The notes under the pieces: generated by a model
What the model was told of the DNA's origin: nothing
Seen by the model: the letters and a program-made list of their open reading frames with translations, nothing else
Database searches by the model: none
Program-made: the position numbers and the translations under genes
Origin: Micrococcaceae bacterium
GTDB taxonomy: Bacteria; Actinomycetota; Actinomycetes; Actinomycetales; Micrococcaceae
Length of the DNA: 8,039 nt
NCBI GenBank assembly: GCA_003486025.1
Contig: DNHA01000328.1
Location: 1,138-9,176 of the forward strand
Direction of reading: 5' to 3'
Shown: positions 1 through 5,273 of the stretch, in pieces
Numbering within the stretch: the first letter of the stretch is position 1
How the letters are laid out: each line of letters opens with the position of its first letter

Positions 1-194
1 CCAGGCGCTGTAGACCACTGGACTGTCCCCGAGCTAGGGCTCATCCGACCGGAGAGCATCAGGGCCAGAGCGGTGCGCTGAAGCTGCGCATCGGCAACTA
101 CAAGCAACAGCGTTCCTCGCTCGACCTCCAGGGAGGTCTCGGCGACGAGCTGTCCGTGGCGGCCTTTGAAGCTCAATGAATTAGCAATTAACAC
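1..194 (-). CDS. ABC transporter ATP-binding-like protein, N-terminal part (runs off the window)
   Basis: An open frame on the minus strand reads from a GTG at 194 to the window edge (64 codons). It begins MLIANSLSFKGRHGQLV and has an in-frame TAA immediately upstream (200-198). The layout is that of an ABC ATPase N-terminus: a first beta strand, a 'S-L-E-V-E-R-G' turn at about residues 21-27, then a Walker A position at about 34-43, then 'LSGRMSPSSGTV' (about 47-58), which matches the usual 'LSG...PTSGTV' after the P-loop. The P-loop itself is degenerate: ADAQLQRTAL replaces GxxGxGKST, with Arg at the Lys position and the glycines missing. I loosely recall such ABC-like proteins beside YhgE/Pip-type membrane proteins and TetR regulators in Arthrobacter relatives; that is memory plus inference. 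There is no Shine-Dalgarno at a useful distance from the GTG, but the predicted -10 box ends 6 bases upstream, so a leaderless mRNA starting at the GTG fits. TTG at 176 is the alternative start. Confidence 0.62.
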   Translation of the reverse strand, partial: MLIANSLSFKGRHGQLVAETSLEVERGTLLLVVADAQLQRTALALMLSGRMSPSSGTVQWSTAP

Positions 195-200
195 CCCTTA

Positions 201-229
201 AGACTAAACGAACTGACCGGTCAGTTCAA
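201..229 (-). promoter_or_regulatory. Promoter of the minus-strand ABC-like gene (probably leaderless)
   Basis: Read on the minus strand, TTGAAC (229-224) is a good -35 box. After exactly 17 bases comes TAGTCT (206-201), a good actinobacterial -10 (TANNNT). The GTG start of the gene lies 6 bases further on (194-192), about where transcription should begin, so the transcript would start at or next to the start codon. The spacer is filled by a perfect palindrome, so a bound dimer would block RNA polymerase. Confidence 0.5.
210..227. promoter_or_regulatory. Probable TetR-family operator (18-bp perfect palindrome)
   Basis: GAACTGACCGGTCAGTTC is an 18-bp perfect inverted repeat. Its TGACCGGTCA core is the kind of site bound by TetR/AcrR-family repressors. 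It overlaps the -35 box and fills the -35/-10 spacer of the minus-strand promoter, the standard position for simple repression. No TetR gene is inside the window; it may lie further along the minus-strand gene cluster beyond position 1. Assignment to the TetR family is inferred from sequence style. Confidence 0.6.
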
Positions 230-245
230 TTAGTGAGGAAGTTTA

Positions 246-261
246 TCTACTCACCAGTAGA
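246..261. repeat. Short inverted repeat, 6-bp arms
   Basis: TCTACT-cacc-AGTAGA is a perfect 6-bp inverted repeat around 4 bases, between the divergent ABC-like and nuclease genes. It has no U-run, so it is not a terminator. It could be a protein-binding site or chance; it sits 18 bases from the TetR-type palindrome. Confidence 0.3.
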
Positions 262-263
262 CG

Positions 264-275
264 TGATGCGCATCA
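264..275. repeat. 12-bp perfect palindrome in the divergent intergenic region
   Basis: TGATGCGCATCA is a perfect 12-bp palindrome directly after the previous inverted repeat. A further imperfect group follows at 317-336 (GATGA-T-TCATC at 317-327, then TGAATTCA at 329-336). These could be operators for the nuclease gene. I see no convincing -35/-10 pair for the nuclease to anchor them. Confidence 0.3.
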
Positions 276-403
276 TGGTCTTGGATGGTTCATGGACCAA
301 CAACCGGAAACTATCCGATGATTCATCATGAATTCACTATTGGCTGATTGAATCGATTGCGGGTCAACCGAGCGCTACCGCGCCGCGGTACTTACAACGA
401 ACT

Positions 404-407
404 AGGA
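404..407 (+). promoter_or_regulatory. Ribosome binding site that fixes the nuclease start
   Basis: AGGA lies 6 bases upstream of ATG 414. This supports starting the nuclease at 414, where a clean signal peptide begins (MKKRTTT), rather than at the TTG at 348. The earlier start would add 22 Arg-rich residues in front of the signal sequence. Confidence 0.7.
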
Positions 408-413
408 ATATCC

Positions 414-2339
414 ATGAAAAAACGCACCACGACAGCCTTTGCGGCTACCTGCCTGGGAACCGCATTGGTTGCTGGAATGATGGCGCCGGCTGCAGCGGCC
501 GGAACCGGTATGGAGCTGACCGGGATCGAAGAAATTCAGGGCACTGGAAGCGCCACAGAAATGGCCGGCAAGCAGGTAAGTGTTCGAGGAGTAGTCACCG
601 GGGCATACGCAGAAGGTGGAATCCGAGGCTTCTACGTCCAGACAGCTGGTTCGGGAAGCGAGATTTCTTCGGCCGGCAGCTCGGCGATTTTTGTGTATTC
701 GGCCGGTGCCGCAAAGGTGGCGGTAGGTGATCATGTTCAGGTCTCTGGTGAAGTTGCTGAATACTACGGAATGACTCAAATTAGCGCTACGGCCCAAGAT
801 GTTGAGGTCCTCGCTGAACCGGCGGAAGCGATCAAGCCTTTGGCTATCGACATTCCTGACACCGATGCTGCACGTGAACGATTCGAAGGAATGCTGATTG
901 ATCCGCAGGGGCAATGGACCGTTGCTGATAACTACAGCCTGAATCAGTACGGCGAAATTACTCTGGCCGAAGGCACCAGCTCGATACTCGATGGAGAGCG
1001 CACCCTGCGCCAGGCCACCGACGTCTTCGCGCCTGGAAGCGATGAAGCCAAGGCCTTGGAAGCCGAAAACGAATCCCGCGCATTGGTTCTGGATGACGGT
1101 GCCACATTGAATTTTTTGGGTGCCGCGGCGAACAAACGCGTTGAATTGCCCTACATTTCGGCATCTGAGCATGTCACGGTAGGCAGTAGCGCTACCTTCA
1201 CCGCTCCGGTCATCATGGATTATCGCTATGACCTGTGGCGACTGCAGCCACAGGGTCAGGTAATAGGTGCTCAGGATTCCGACATTCCGGTGAGCTTCGA
1301 GCAGGTAGCGAACGAAGCCCCGGCTGAAGTTGGCGGAAACGTCAGCGTCGGCAGCTTCAACGTGCTGAATTTCTTCACCACCACCGGAGACCAGCTTCAG
1401 GGGTGCAATTACTACACCGATCGTGAGGGGAACCCGATTTCGGTGCGCAGCGGTTGTGACGCCCGTGGTGCCGCAGACGCCGACAATCTCGAACGCCAGC
1501 AGTCAAAGATCGTTACGGCATTGAATAAATTTGATGCAGATGTAGTGGTTCTTGAAGAAATTGAAAATTCCGCCCGTTTTGGTCAAGAACGAGACGCCTC
1601 CTTGCAAATCTTGGTGGATGCGTTGAATAAGGCTGCCGGCGAAAAGCGCTGGAGCTTCGCCCCTAGCCCGGAGGAAGTTCCGGCTGACGAAGATGTCATT
1701 CGTACTGCCATGATCTACCAGCGTGATGCGGTGAAGCTCATTGATGAATCGGTAGTGCTTGACGATGCTGCCTTTGACAATGCGCGTGATCCGCTAGCGC
1801 AGGCCTTCCAGCGCGTGGGTGGCAACTCAAAGACCCGATTCCTTGTGGTCGCCAATCACTTCAAATCCAAAGGTTCTGACCCTAAGGATGGCTCCGAGAA
1901 CGCCGATCAGGGTGATGGTGCCGGAGCGTGGAACGCCGCACGCGTCCAGCAGGCCGAAGCCCTAGTGGATTTTGCCGAAGACCTGAAGGAGAAGCGGAAC
2001 ACCGGCAAGGTGCTATTGGCCGGTGACTTCAATTCCTATTCGGCAGAGGACCCTATCAAGGTGATGGCTGAGGCTGGTTATGTTGACTTGGGTGCCGAGG
2101 CGAGTACTCAAAGCTACCTCTTCGGAGGTCGAACCGGGTCGCTGGACCATGTGCTGGGGTCGGCAGAAATTGCACCGTCGGTGACCGGGGAAACAATCTG
2201 GAATATCAACGCAACGGAGTCCGTCGCCTATGAATACAGCCGCTATAACACCAACGTGGCCCAGTTGTTCTCCCCTGACCAATTCCGCTCCTCGGACCAT
2301 GATCCGGTGCTTATTGGGCTTCAGCTGAACAAGAAGTAG
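414..2339 (+). CDS. Secreted ExeM/NucH-type extracellular endonuclease (EEP superfamily)
   Basis: This 641-residue protein starts with a Sec signal peptide: KKR, a hydrophobic core at about 8-24, and a likely cut after Ala28/Ala29 (PAAAA|G). Residues about 35-135 resemble the OB-fold-like N-terminal domain of ExeM/YhcR-type nucleases ('GIEEIQGTGSATEMAGKQV', 'GVVTG', 'GFYVQT'). From about 313 onward there is a full EEP domain: Asn316 in SFNVLNFF, Glu382 in LEEIEN, His482 in NHFKSK, Asp538 and Asn540 in AGDFNSY, Asp578-His579 in SLDHVL, and the final Asp628-His629 in SSDHDPV. All expected metal-binding and catalytic positions are present, so it should be an active Mg/Ca-dependent nuclease outside the cell, cutting DNA and perhaps RNA for nutrient or phosphate recovery. 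Cys331 and Cys348 may form a disulfide. I see no LPXTG anchor and no C-terminal membrane segment, so it should be released. The gene stands alone, with its own terminator just downstream. Confidence 0.9.
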   Translation: MKKRTTTAFAATCLGTALVAGMMAPAAAAGTGMELTGIEEIQGTGSATEMAGKQVSVRGVVTGAYAEGGIRGFYVQTAGSGSEISSAGSSAIFVYSAGAAKVAVGDHVQVSGEVAEYYGMTQISATAQDVEVLAEPAEAIKPLAIDIPDTDAARERFEGMLIDPQGQWTVADNYSLNQYGEITLAEGTSSILDGERTLRQATDVFAPGSDEAKALEAENESRALVLDDGATLNFLGAAANKRVELPYISASEHVTVGSSATFTAPVIMDYRYDLWRLQPQGQVIGAQDSDIPVSFEQVANEAPAEVGGNVSVGSFNVLNFFTTTGDQLQGCNYYTDREGNPISVRSGCDARGAADADNLERQQSKIVTALNKFDADVVVLEEIENSARFGQERDASLQILVDALNKAAGEKRWSFAPSPEEVPADEDVIRTAMIYQRDAVKLIDESVVLDDAAFDNARDPLAQAFQRVGGNSKTRFLVVANHFKSKGSDPKDGSENADQGDGAGAWNAARVQQAEALVDFAEDLKEKRNTGKVLLAGDFNSYSAEDPIKVMAEAGYVDLGAEASTQSYLFGGRTGSLDHVLGSAEIAPSVTGETIWNINATESVAYEYSRYNTNVAQLFSPDQFRSSDHDPVLIGLQLNKK

Positions 2340-2347
2340 CAGCAGTG

Positions 2348-2386
2348 AATCCGGCGGATCGAAGTTGATTCGCCGGATTTTCTTTT
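2348..2386 (+). terminator. Intrinsic terminator of the nuclease gene
   Basis: A 9-bp perfect stem, AATCCGGCG/CGCCGGATT, extends inward through a G-U wobble and three more pairs to a 6-base loop (GAAGTT, 2361-2366). It is followed directly by TTTTCTTTT (2378-2386). It begins 9 bases after the stop codon and insulates the sugar operon from the nuclease gene. Confidence 0.88.
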
Positions 2387-2435
2387 AGAAAAATATCTAC
2401 CACCGACTGTCGAAGGAACAGATCGAATGAACAAT

Positions 2436-2463
2436 TTGACCTGACTTCTTTTAGTCGTAGGCT
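2436..2463 (+). promoter_or_regulatory. Possible upstream promoter
   Basis: TTGACC (2436-2441), a 16-base spacer, then TAGGCT (2458-2463), which fits the actinobacterial -10 TANNNT. The expected start of transcription falls near A2471, the first base of an ATG that opens a 31-codon frame. This is weaker than the TTGACA promoter downstream, and its reality is unproven. Confidence 0.3.
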
Positions 2464-2470
2464 GAAAATA

Positions 2471-2566
2471 ATGGACTTCCAAAGGGTGCTTCGTTGCGAA
2501 GCGGCTCCAGATTCGGTCTTGACAACGGTCTGTGATCGGGCAGAATATTGGAAAGATGATTTGTGA
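2471..2566 (+). CDS. Possible leaderless 31-codon leader ORF
   Basis: ATG 2471 opens a short frame, MDFQRVLRCEAA... ending ...YWKDDL, with a TGA stop at 2564-2566 that forms the first three bases of operator 1. There is no Shine-Dalgarno, but the ATG lies 8 bases after a plausible -10 box, so it could be translated from a leaderless mRNA. It has no signal peptide, no membrane segment, and no run of one amino acid as in attenuator peptides. I do not recognise it. A chance frame is about as likely as a real one; conservation in relatives would decide. Confidence 0.2.
   Translation: MDFQRVLRCEAAPDSVLTTVCDRAEYWKDDL
2519..2548 (+). promoter_or_regulatory. Main promoter of the sugar uptake operon
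   Basis: A perfect consensus -35, TTGACA (2519-2524), is followed after 18 bases by GAATAT (2543-2548), an acceptable -10 that keeps the A at position 2 and the T at position 6. Transcription would start near 2555, placing operator 1 at roughly +10 to +23, where a bound LacI-type repressor blocks initiation or early elongation. The -10 box is the less certain half. Confidence 0.55.
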
Positions 2567-2577
2567 GAGCGCTCACA
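2564..2577. promoter_or_regulatory. LacI-family operator 1 (imperfect, CebR-like)
   Basis: TGAGAGCGCTCACA is a 14-bp inverted repeat around the AGC|GCT core with a single mismatched pair (A2566 against A2575). The pairing extends by one more G-C pair on each side (2563, 2578). It lies just downstream of the predicted transcription start. The core and length match actinobacterial LacI-family sites such as the Streptomyces CebR box. Confidence 0.75.
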
Positions 2578-2649
2578 CGGTGTTTGCTTAGGCGCTTTTA
2601 TGTTTCATGACTCAGTAGAAACCCGAAAGGGTGGACACTTGTTCTACTC

Positions 2650-2663
2650 TGAGAGCGCTCTCA
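2650..2663. promoter_or_regulatory. LacI-family operator 2 (perfect palindrome, CebR-like)
   Basis: TGAGAGCGCTCTCA is a perfect 14-bp palindrome. It differs from the known CebR box TGGGAGCGCTCCCA only by a symmetric G-to-A/C-to-T pair at positions 3 and 12. It lies in the untranslated leader, 86 bp centre to centre from operator 1 and 59 bases before the start codon. It can act as a roadblock or, together with operator 1, form a DNA loop. The likely binder is the LacI protein encoded at 7651. Confidence 0.82.
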
Positions 2664-2713
2664 TCGGGTACGCGTTCAGAGCCTCTCGACCTCTCAAACC
2701 CGCACTCACACCT

Positions 2714-2717
2714 GGAG
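2714..2717 (+). promoter_or_regulatory. Ribosome binding site that decides the binding-protein start
   Basis: GGAG lies 5 bases before ATG 2723 and only 2 before the adjacent ATG 2720, so 2723 is the better start of the ATGATG pair. The in-frame ATG at 2600 would put operator 2 inside the gene and 41 residues in front of the lipoprotein signal, so it is not the start. Confidence 0.7.
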
Positions 2718-2722
2718 ACATG

Positions 2723-4054
2723 ATGAAAACCTCGAGCAAAACAAAGCTCGCGCAATCAGTCGCACTGCTGGGCACTCTTGCCTTGCTAGCGACAGGTTGC
2801 AGCAACGCCGACAAGGCCCCGGCGGCGGATCCGGCATCGGCTGACAATCCGGTCACACTCACGGTCACGACGTTCGGAGCCATGGGTCTAGATGACTTGT
2901 ACGAAAAGTATGAAAAGGAAAATCCGGGCGTCACTATCGAGGCAACCAACATCGATACCGGTGGCAATGCGCTGGTCGATTGGAAAACCAAGCAGGCTTC
3001 AGGCGCCGGTCTTCCCGACATCCAAGCAGTCGAAGAGGGTTGGCTAGGACAGGTTATGGCCGTCTCTGATTCCTTTAGCGATCTGCGTGACTACGGAATA
3101 GAAGATCTCAAGTCCCAGTGGGTCGACTGGAAAGTCGAGCAGGCAACTGACAAGGACGGACGCATCATCGGCTACGGTACCGATATCGGCCCGGAAGGAA
3201 TTTGCTACAACTCGAAGCTCCTTGAAAAAGCCGGTATGCCATCCGAGCGCAGCGCATTTGCTGAATTCATCGGTGGACAGGATTCCACCTGGGAAGATTA
3301 CTTCGCCGCTGGCAAAAAATATGAGGAAAAAACCGGAAAGGCCTGGTTTGACCAGTCCGGGTTTGTCTGGAACGCCATGGTCAACCAACTCGACGAAGGG
3401 TATTACAAAAAGGACGGGTCGTTGAATATTGACGGCAACGCCGAACTGAGCAACCGCTGGAAGATGTTGGCGGATGCTGCTGAAGCTGGGTTGTCCTCCG
3501 GCCAGACCCAGTGGGACTGGGGTAAAGGGCAAGCCTTCTTGGATGGTTCCTTTGCCACCATGCCGTGCCCAGGTTGGATGCTAGGTAACGTCAAAGGGCA
3601 AGTTGAGGGTGCAGGCGGCGACGAAACCTCGGGTTGGGACTTCGCCGGAGTCTTCCCTGGGGGACCGGCGAACTGGGGCGGAACCTTCCTCACCGTTCCC
3701 ACAACCTCGAAAAATCCGGCCGAAGCAGCCAAACTCGCTACGTGGCTGACCAGCGCACAGTCCCAGGCGGCAGCATTCGAAGCAGCCGGAACTTTCCCAA
3801 GCAACCTTGAAGCCCAAAGCTCCGAACAGGTTCAAGGAAGCAACGAACTGACCAAGTTCTTCAACGATGCTCCGATCGGCCAACTGCTGGCAGAACGTGC
3901 AGAAGGTGTGAAAGCACAGTTCAAGGGGGCCGATGATTCGGTCATCCAAGAGCAGGTTTTCGGCCCCGCGACGATCGCTTTGGATGGTGGCAAGGATGGA
4001 CAAGCCGCATGGGATGAAGCTATGTCGACCATGAAGAACTTGGACATCAAGTAA
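2723..4054 (+). CDS. Sugar ABC transporter substrate-binding lipoprotein (CebE-like)
   Basis: A 443-residue extracellular solute-binding protein of family 1 (CUT1 type). It opens with a lipoprotein signal: KTSSKTK, a hydrophobic stretch at about 9-23, and lipobox LATGC with Cys26 as the lipid-modified residue, so the protein is anchored outside the membrane. The mature part starts with a Ser/Ala/Asp-rich linker, then the first beta strand 'VTLTVTTFG'. Typical family stretches follow: 'YEKYEKENPGVTIE', 'GYGTDIGPEGICYNSKLLEKAG' split around residues 150-171, and 'WGGTFLTVPTTSKNPAEA' at about 318-335. Many Trp and Tyr residues fit a carbohydrate-binding cleft. Being first after the operators and followed by two permeases and a beta-glucosidase, it most likely captures cellobiose or cello-oligosaccharides. 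Other beta-glucosides (for example gentiobiose or laminaribiose) remain possible. A hairpin after the stop codon may keep its mRNA more abundant than that of the permeases. Confidence 0.88.
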   Translation: MKTSSKTKLAQSVALLGTLALLATGCSNADKAPAADPASADNPVTLTVTTFGAMGLDDLYEKYEKENPGVTIEATNIDTGGNALVDWKTKQASGAGLPDIQAVEEGWLGQVMAVSDSFSDLRDYGIEDLKSQWVDWKVEQATDKDGRIIGYGTDIGPEGICYNSKLLEKAGMPSERSAFAEFIGGQDSTWEDYFAAGKKYEEKTGKAWFDQSGFVWNAMVNQLDEGYYKKDGSLNIDGNAELSNRWKMLADAAEAGLSSGQTQWDWGKGQAFLDGSFATMPCPGWMLGNVKGQVEGAGGDETSGWDFAGVFPGGPANWGGTFLTVPTTSKNPAEAAKLATWLTSAQSQAAAFEAAGTFPSNLEAQSSEQVQGSNELTKFFNDAPIGQLLAERAEGVKAQFKGADDSVIQEQVFGPATIALDGGKDGQAAWDEAMSTMKNLDIK

Positions 4055-4063
4055 TCACCGCCG

Positions 4064-4093
4064 GTAGGCCGGCTGAATCATCGGCCGGCCTAT
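4064..4093 (+). other. Intergenic hairpin between binding protein and permease genes
   Basis: TAGGCCGGC (4065-4073) pairs perfectly with GCCGGCCTA (4084-4092) around a 10-base loop, with one more G-U pair outside. It is followed by TTGGG, not a U-run, so it is not a full terminator. A stable hairpin here is common between binding-protein and permease genes, where it protects the upstream mRNA or lowers downstream expression, giving an excess of binding protein. That role is inferred. Confidence 0.6.
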
Positions 4094-4112
4094 TGGGAAA
4101 GAGAAATCGATA

Positions 4113-5273
4113 ATGAGCATCATGACCAACAATGCTTCGGACGCCACAGGAGCTGCTGTGCCACCGGGGGAGCCAACCCCAGACGCGGTTCATCGCGCCG
4201 GTGATGCGGCGCAGGAGAAGAAAATGCGCCGCCGGCACCGCTGGGGACAATTTGATTTCAAATACTCGCCGTATCTTTATGTCTCGCCGTTCTTTATTCT
4301 GTTCGCGCTGGTCGGACTCTTTCCGCTGATCTACACCTTCGTAGTTTCCATCAATGACTGGGATCTGCTCGGAGGAGCCGGCGAATGGGTGGGCCTGGAT
4401 AACTATGCAGCCGAAATCAGCTCTCCGCTCTTTTGGAACTCGCTGTTCAATACATTCAGCATCTTCCTGCTCTCAGCGATTCCGCAGCTGCTCGTAGCAA
4501 CCTTCATCGCGGCCATTCTGGACCAGAATATCCGCGCGAAAACATTCTGGCGGATGAGCGTGCTCATTCCCTACGTGGTCACTCCAGTTGCGGTCACGTT
4601 AATCTTCTCCTCGGCTTTTGATGAGAAATACGGGCTAATCAACAACCTGCTCCAAACCATCAATATTGATCCGGTGGCCTGGAAGAGTGAAGTAATTCCC
4701 TCCCATCTGGCCATCGCAACCATGGTGAACTGGCGTTGGACCGGGTATAACGCACTGATTCTTTTGGCAGCCATGCAGGCAGTTCCCCGCGAACTGCACG
4801 AATCGGCAGCAATCGACGGGGCTGGATCACTGCGCAGGTTCTTCGCGATCACTTTGCCAAGCATCAGGCCCACAATGATCTTTGTCGTCATCACCGCAAC
4901 CATCGGTGGACTCCAAATTTTTACCGAGCCGAAGCTATTCAATCCCAGCAGTTCGGTGCCTGGCGGTCCCGAACGCGAATACCAGACCACGGTGCTCTAC
5001 CTGTGGGATCTGGCATTCAACCGTGGTGACTTTGGCCGTGCTTCTGCGGTCGCGTGGATGTTGTTCTTGATCATCATTCTGATTGGACTGGTCAACTTCT
5101 TCCTGTCGGGTTCAATTGCCTCTTCTGCCGAAGGAGGAAGTCGCAAGAACCGTCGCCAGCAACGCATCGCGCACAAACACGCGGTCCAGATGGCTCAAGC
5201 AAAGATTGCTTCAAACGGTACACCCGGCTCAGATGGAACGTCTGGCGGAAAGGGCGGAGAATCCCATGAGTAG
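4113..5273 (+). CDS. Sugar ABC transporter permease 1 (CebF/MalF type)
   Basis: A 386-residue inner-membrane permease of the CUT1 family, MalF-like half. The start at ATG 4113 has a purine-rich site (AAAGAGAAA) upstream; ATG 4122 is the alternative. After a charged cytoplasmic N-terminus of about 50 residues come hydrophobic segments at roughly 52-75, 110-136, 146-168, 198-222, 253-272 and 313-334. The EAA loop that contacts the ATPase is clear: 'ELHESAAIDGAGSLRRFFAITLPSIRPT' in two parts, about 227-254, with the invariant Gly at 236. It should pair with the permease encoded next to form the sugar channel. No ATPase gene is present here, so a shared MsiK-type ATPase encoded elsewhere is expected. 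Odd point: about 50 hydrophilic residues follow the last membrane segment (335-386), first basic and then Gly/Ser-rich. The gene end overlaps the next start by 8 bases. Confidence 0.9.
   Translation: MSIMTNNASDATGAAVPPGEPTPDAVHRAGDAAQEKKMRRRHRWGQFDFKYSPYLYVSPFFILFALVGLFPLIYTFVVSINDWDLLGGAGEWVGLDNYAAEISSPLFWNSLFNTFSIFLLSAIPQLLVATFIAAILDQNIRAKTFWRMSVLIPYVVTPVAVTLIFSSAFDEKYGLINNLLQTINIDPVAWKSEVIPSHLAIATMVNWRWTGYNALILLAAMQAVPRELHESAAIDGAGSLRRFFAITLPSIRPTMIFVVITATIGGLQIFTEPKLFNPSSSVPGGPEREYQTTVLYLWDLAFNRGDFGRASAVAWMLFLIIILIGLVNFFLSGSIASSAEGGSRKNRRQQRIAHKHAVQMAQAKIASNGTPGSDGTSGGKGGESHE

Larger units (their letters stand above)
2387..2722 (+). other. Intergenic control region of the sugar operon
   Basis: About 335 bases between the nuclease terminator and the binding-protein start. 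In order it holds: a possible promoter at 2436-2463; a possible 31-codon ORF at 2471-2566 containing a small hairpin (GCTTCG-TTG-CGAAGC, 2488-2502); the main promoter at 2519-2548; operator 1 at 2564-2577; a small ACCC-GAAA-GGGT hairpin at 2621-2632; and operator 2 at 2650-2663. The untranslated leader would be about 170 bases if transcription starts near 2555. I recognise no riboswitch. Confidence 0.6.

Noticed and set aside
367..378. Third LacI-type operator upstream of the nuclease (CGAGCGCTAC)
   Set aside because: Only the 6-base core AGCGCT is symmetric; the flanks do not match the two real operators.
348..413. Upstream TTG start for the nuclease
   Set aside because: It would add an Arg-rich 22-residue stretch before the signal peptide; AGGA 6 bases before ATG 414 gives the better start.
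402..1172. Long minus-strand frame (256 codons) opposite the nuclease
   Set aside because: It lies wholly antisense to a well-supported secreted nuclease, and its translation shows no recognisable domain or signal; it is a mirror of the coding strand's codon pattern.
2488..2502. Small hairpin GCTTCG-TTG-CGAAGC as terminator or riboswitch
   Set aside because: A 6-bp stem with no U-run and no conserved aptamer elements that I can recognise; likely incidental.
2600..2722. Upstream ATG start for the binding lipoprotein
   Set aside because: It would place operator 2 in coding sequence and bury the lipoprotein signal 41 residues in; GGAG before ATG 2723 is decisive.
5083..5265. Upstream start for permease 2
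   Set aside because: The extra residues are the out-of-frame reading of permease 1; the family N-terminus and ribosome site point to 5266.
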